Part shown: positions 63,212 through 64,000 of the stretch, in pieces
Numbering within the stretch: position 1 is the first letter of the stretch
Layout of the letters: every line of letters begins with the position of its first letter
Origin: Pantoea anthophila
Lineage (GTDB): Bacteria > Pseudomonadota > Gammaproteobacteria > Enterobacterales > Enterobacteriaceae
Direction: 5' to 3'
DNA length: 64,000 nt
NCBI RefSeq assembly: GCF_006494375.1
Contig: NZ_VHIZ01000027.1
Location: forward strand, 99,754-163,753
Translations under genes and position numbers: made by a program
The notes under the pieces: generated by a model
What the model saw: only the letters and a program-made list of their open reading frames with translations
The model's database searches: none
What the model was told of the DNA's origin: nothing

Positions 63212-63787
63212 TTGCAGCGTGAACAGATACTCGAGCATGCATTGAATGTGCTTGAACAGAACGGCCTCGCCGCCACCCTCTCATTGGAAAACCTGGCGGG
63301 TTCCGGATTACCTTCAGAGCAGCTCCGGCTGTTCTGGCCCGACCGCGACGCCCTGCTCTACGATGCGCTGCGCTATCACGGGCAGCAGATTGAAACCTGG
63401 CGTCGCCAGATCCTGCTGGATGCGTCGCTGTCGGCAGATCAGAAACTGATGGCACGCTATGAAGTCCTGAGTGAACAGGTCAGTAAAGGGCGTTTTCCGG
63501 GCTGCCTGTTTATCGCCGCCTGCAGCTTCTACCCGCAGCCCGATCAGCCCATTCACCAGCTGGCCGAGCAGCAGAAACGCGGCTCCTGGCAGTTTACTCA
63601 TGAGATTCTGGTGGAACAGGGTCTGGATAACCCCAGCATGGTCGCCGACCAGATGGAGCTGATTCTTGAGGGCTGCCTGAGCAAGCTGCTGGTGAAGCGC
63701 AACGTGCAGGATGTCGCCACCGCTCAGCGCCTGGCGGAAGATGTTTACAACATCGCGCTGTGCCGCAAAAACGGGGCGCTGGCCTGA
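63212..63787 (+). CDS. yjdC: TetR-family regulator YjdC
   Basis: 191-residue TetR/AcrR-type repressor with an N-terminal HTH (EQILEHALNVLEQNG...SLENLAG) and a ligand domain with FPGCLFIAACSFYP and QMELILEGCLSKLLV. It starts with TTG, 5 nt after AGGAGAG, and matches the E. coli MQRE start. Gene order dsbD-yjdC-tRNA-Phe is as in E. coli. Targets unknown. Confidence 0.92.
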   Translation: MQREQILEHALNVLEQNGLAATLSLENLAGSGLPSEQLRLFWPDRDALLYDALRYHGQQIETWRRQILLDASLSADQKLMARYEVLSEQVSKGRFPGCLFIAACSFYPQPDQPIHQLAEQQKRGSWQFTHEILVEQGLDNPSMVADQMELILEGCLSKLLVKRNVQDVATAQRLAEDVYNIALCRKNGALA

Positions 63788-63792
63788 GGTTT

Positions 63793-63847
63793 TACCCCTT
63801 TTGACTGAAAAGCAGGCAATCAGTCACGTTTTCCGGGGTTTTTTAGT
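63793..63847 (+). terminator. yjdC terminator
   Basis: ACCCC/GGGGT outer stem and TGACTG/CAGTCA inner stem, followed by TTTTTT, just after yjdC. Confidence 0.75.
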
Positions 63848-63855
63848 GAAAGCCG

Positions 63856-63884
63856 TTGACGGCCTGCGGCCTTTACGGTTTAAT
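63856..63884 (+). promoter_or_regulatory. Promoter of tRNA-Phe
   Basis: TTGACG at 63856-63861, a 17-bp spacer and TTTAAT at 63879-63884, followed by the GC-rich discriminator GCGCCCC. This is a typical stable-RNA promoter under stringent control. Confidence 0.85.
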
Positions 63885-63894
63885 GCGCCCCGTT

Positions 63895-63970
63895 GCCCGA
63901 ATAGCTCAGTCGGTAGAGCAGGGGATTGAAAATCCCCGTGTCCCTGGTTCGATTCCGGGTTCGGGCACCA
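63895..63970 (+). tRNA. tRNA-Phe (GAA)
   Basis: 76-nt gene with acceptor stem GCCCGAA/TTCGGGC, D-loop AGCTCAGTCGGTAGAGCA, anticodon stem GGGGA/TCCCC with anticodon GAA at 63928-63930, T-loop GGTTCGATTCC and encoded CCA. It is nearly identical to E. coli pheU/pheV. Confidence 0.98.
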
Positions 63971-63979
63971 TATTTAAAG

Positions 63980-64000
63980 AACCCGCCTCTGGCGGGTTTT
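63980..64000 (+). terminator. tRNA-Phe terminator
   Basis: AACCCGCC/GGCGGGTT stem with a 3-nt loop and T-run cut by the end of the window. Confidence 0.85.

Noticed and set aside
63895..63970. tRNA-Phe as the attachment site of an integrative element
   Set aside because: tRNA-Phe genes are frequent integration sites, but the window ends just past it, with no repeat of its 3' end and no integrase gene visible.

Overview
The window is a contiguous piece of an enterobacterial chromosome. Almost every protein is closely related to its Escherichia coli counterpart and the blocks keep enterobacterial gene order, but several genes present in E. coli at these loci are absent here (entS, yhbE, elbB, yhcC, sugE, ampC, frdABCD, yjeH). 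Together with the high GC content and an enterobactin locus beside obgE, this suggests the Erwiniaceae (Pantoea or Erwinia type). The genus is an inference from gene content and was not tested by any search. No insertion sequence, prophage or CRISPR array was seen.

Layout. Positions 65-14423 hold an enterobactin locus: fes-ybdZ-entF on +, fepBDGC on -, and entCEBA-entH on +, with a Fur box between fepB and entC and a weaker one ahead of fes. These genes make enterobactin from chorismate and serine, import its ferric complex and hydrolyse it. Positions 14489-19880 hold obgE, rpmA, rplU, ispB, sfsB, murA and ibaG. Positions 19994-27715 hold two envelope operons: mlaFEDCB (retrograde phospholipid transport) and yrbG-kdsD-kdsC-lptCAB (Kdo synthesis and LPS export). 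Positions 27764-31307 hold the rpoN-hpf-ptsN-rapZ-ptsO nitrogen-PTS cluster, followed by mtgA, the sRNA gene arcZ and arcB.

Positions 36141-43611 are the most unusual part. Where E. coli has gltBD (between arcB and sspBA), this genome has an 1843-residue glutamate-synthase-like protein and, 181 bp downstream, a CysJ-type diflavin (FMN/FAD/NADPH) reductase. There is no GltD-type subunit. The large protein has a processed-type N-terminal Cys, a 3Fe-4S motif with unusual spacing (C-x5-C-x3-C), an extra segment before the FMN domain and an extension of about 195 residues at the C-terminus. I propose an NADPH-diflavin-driven amidotransferase. The 890-bp region upstream carries several inverted repeats, an orphan terminator and a possible 30-codon leader ORF.

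Positions 43724-50589 return to the E. coli order: sspB-sspA-rpsI-rplM, zapE/zapG, degQ-degS. At about 50.6 kb the order jumps to a segment that lies elsewhere in E. coli: epmA, blc, ecnB, ecnA, efp, epmB, yjeI, groL-groS, fxsA, aspA, dcuA, cutA, dsbD, yjdC and tRNA-Phe. A palindromic intergenic repeat sits exactly at that junction. Two entericidin-type lipoprotein genes (44 and 43 codons) and the sRNA ArcZ were found by reading the sequence directly.
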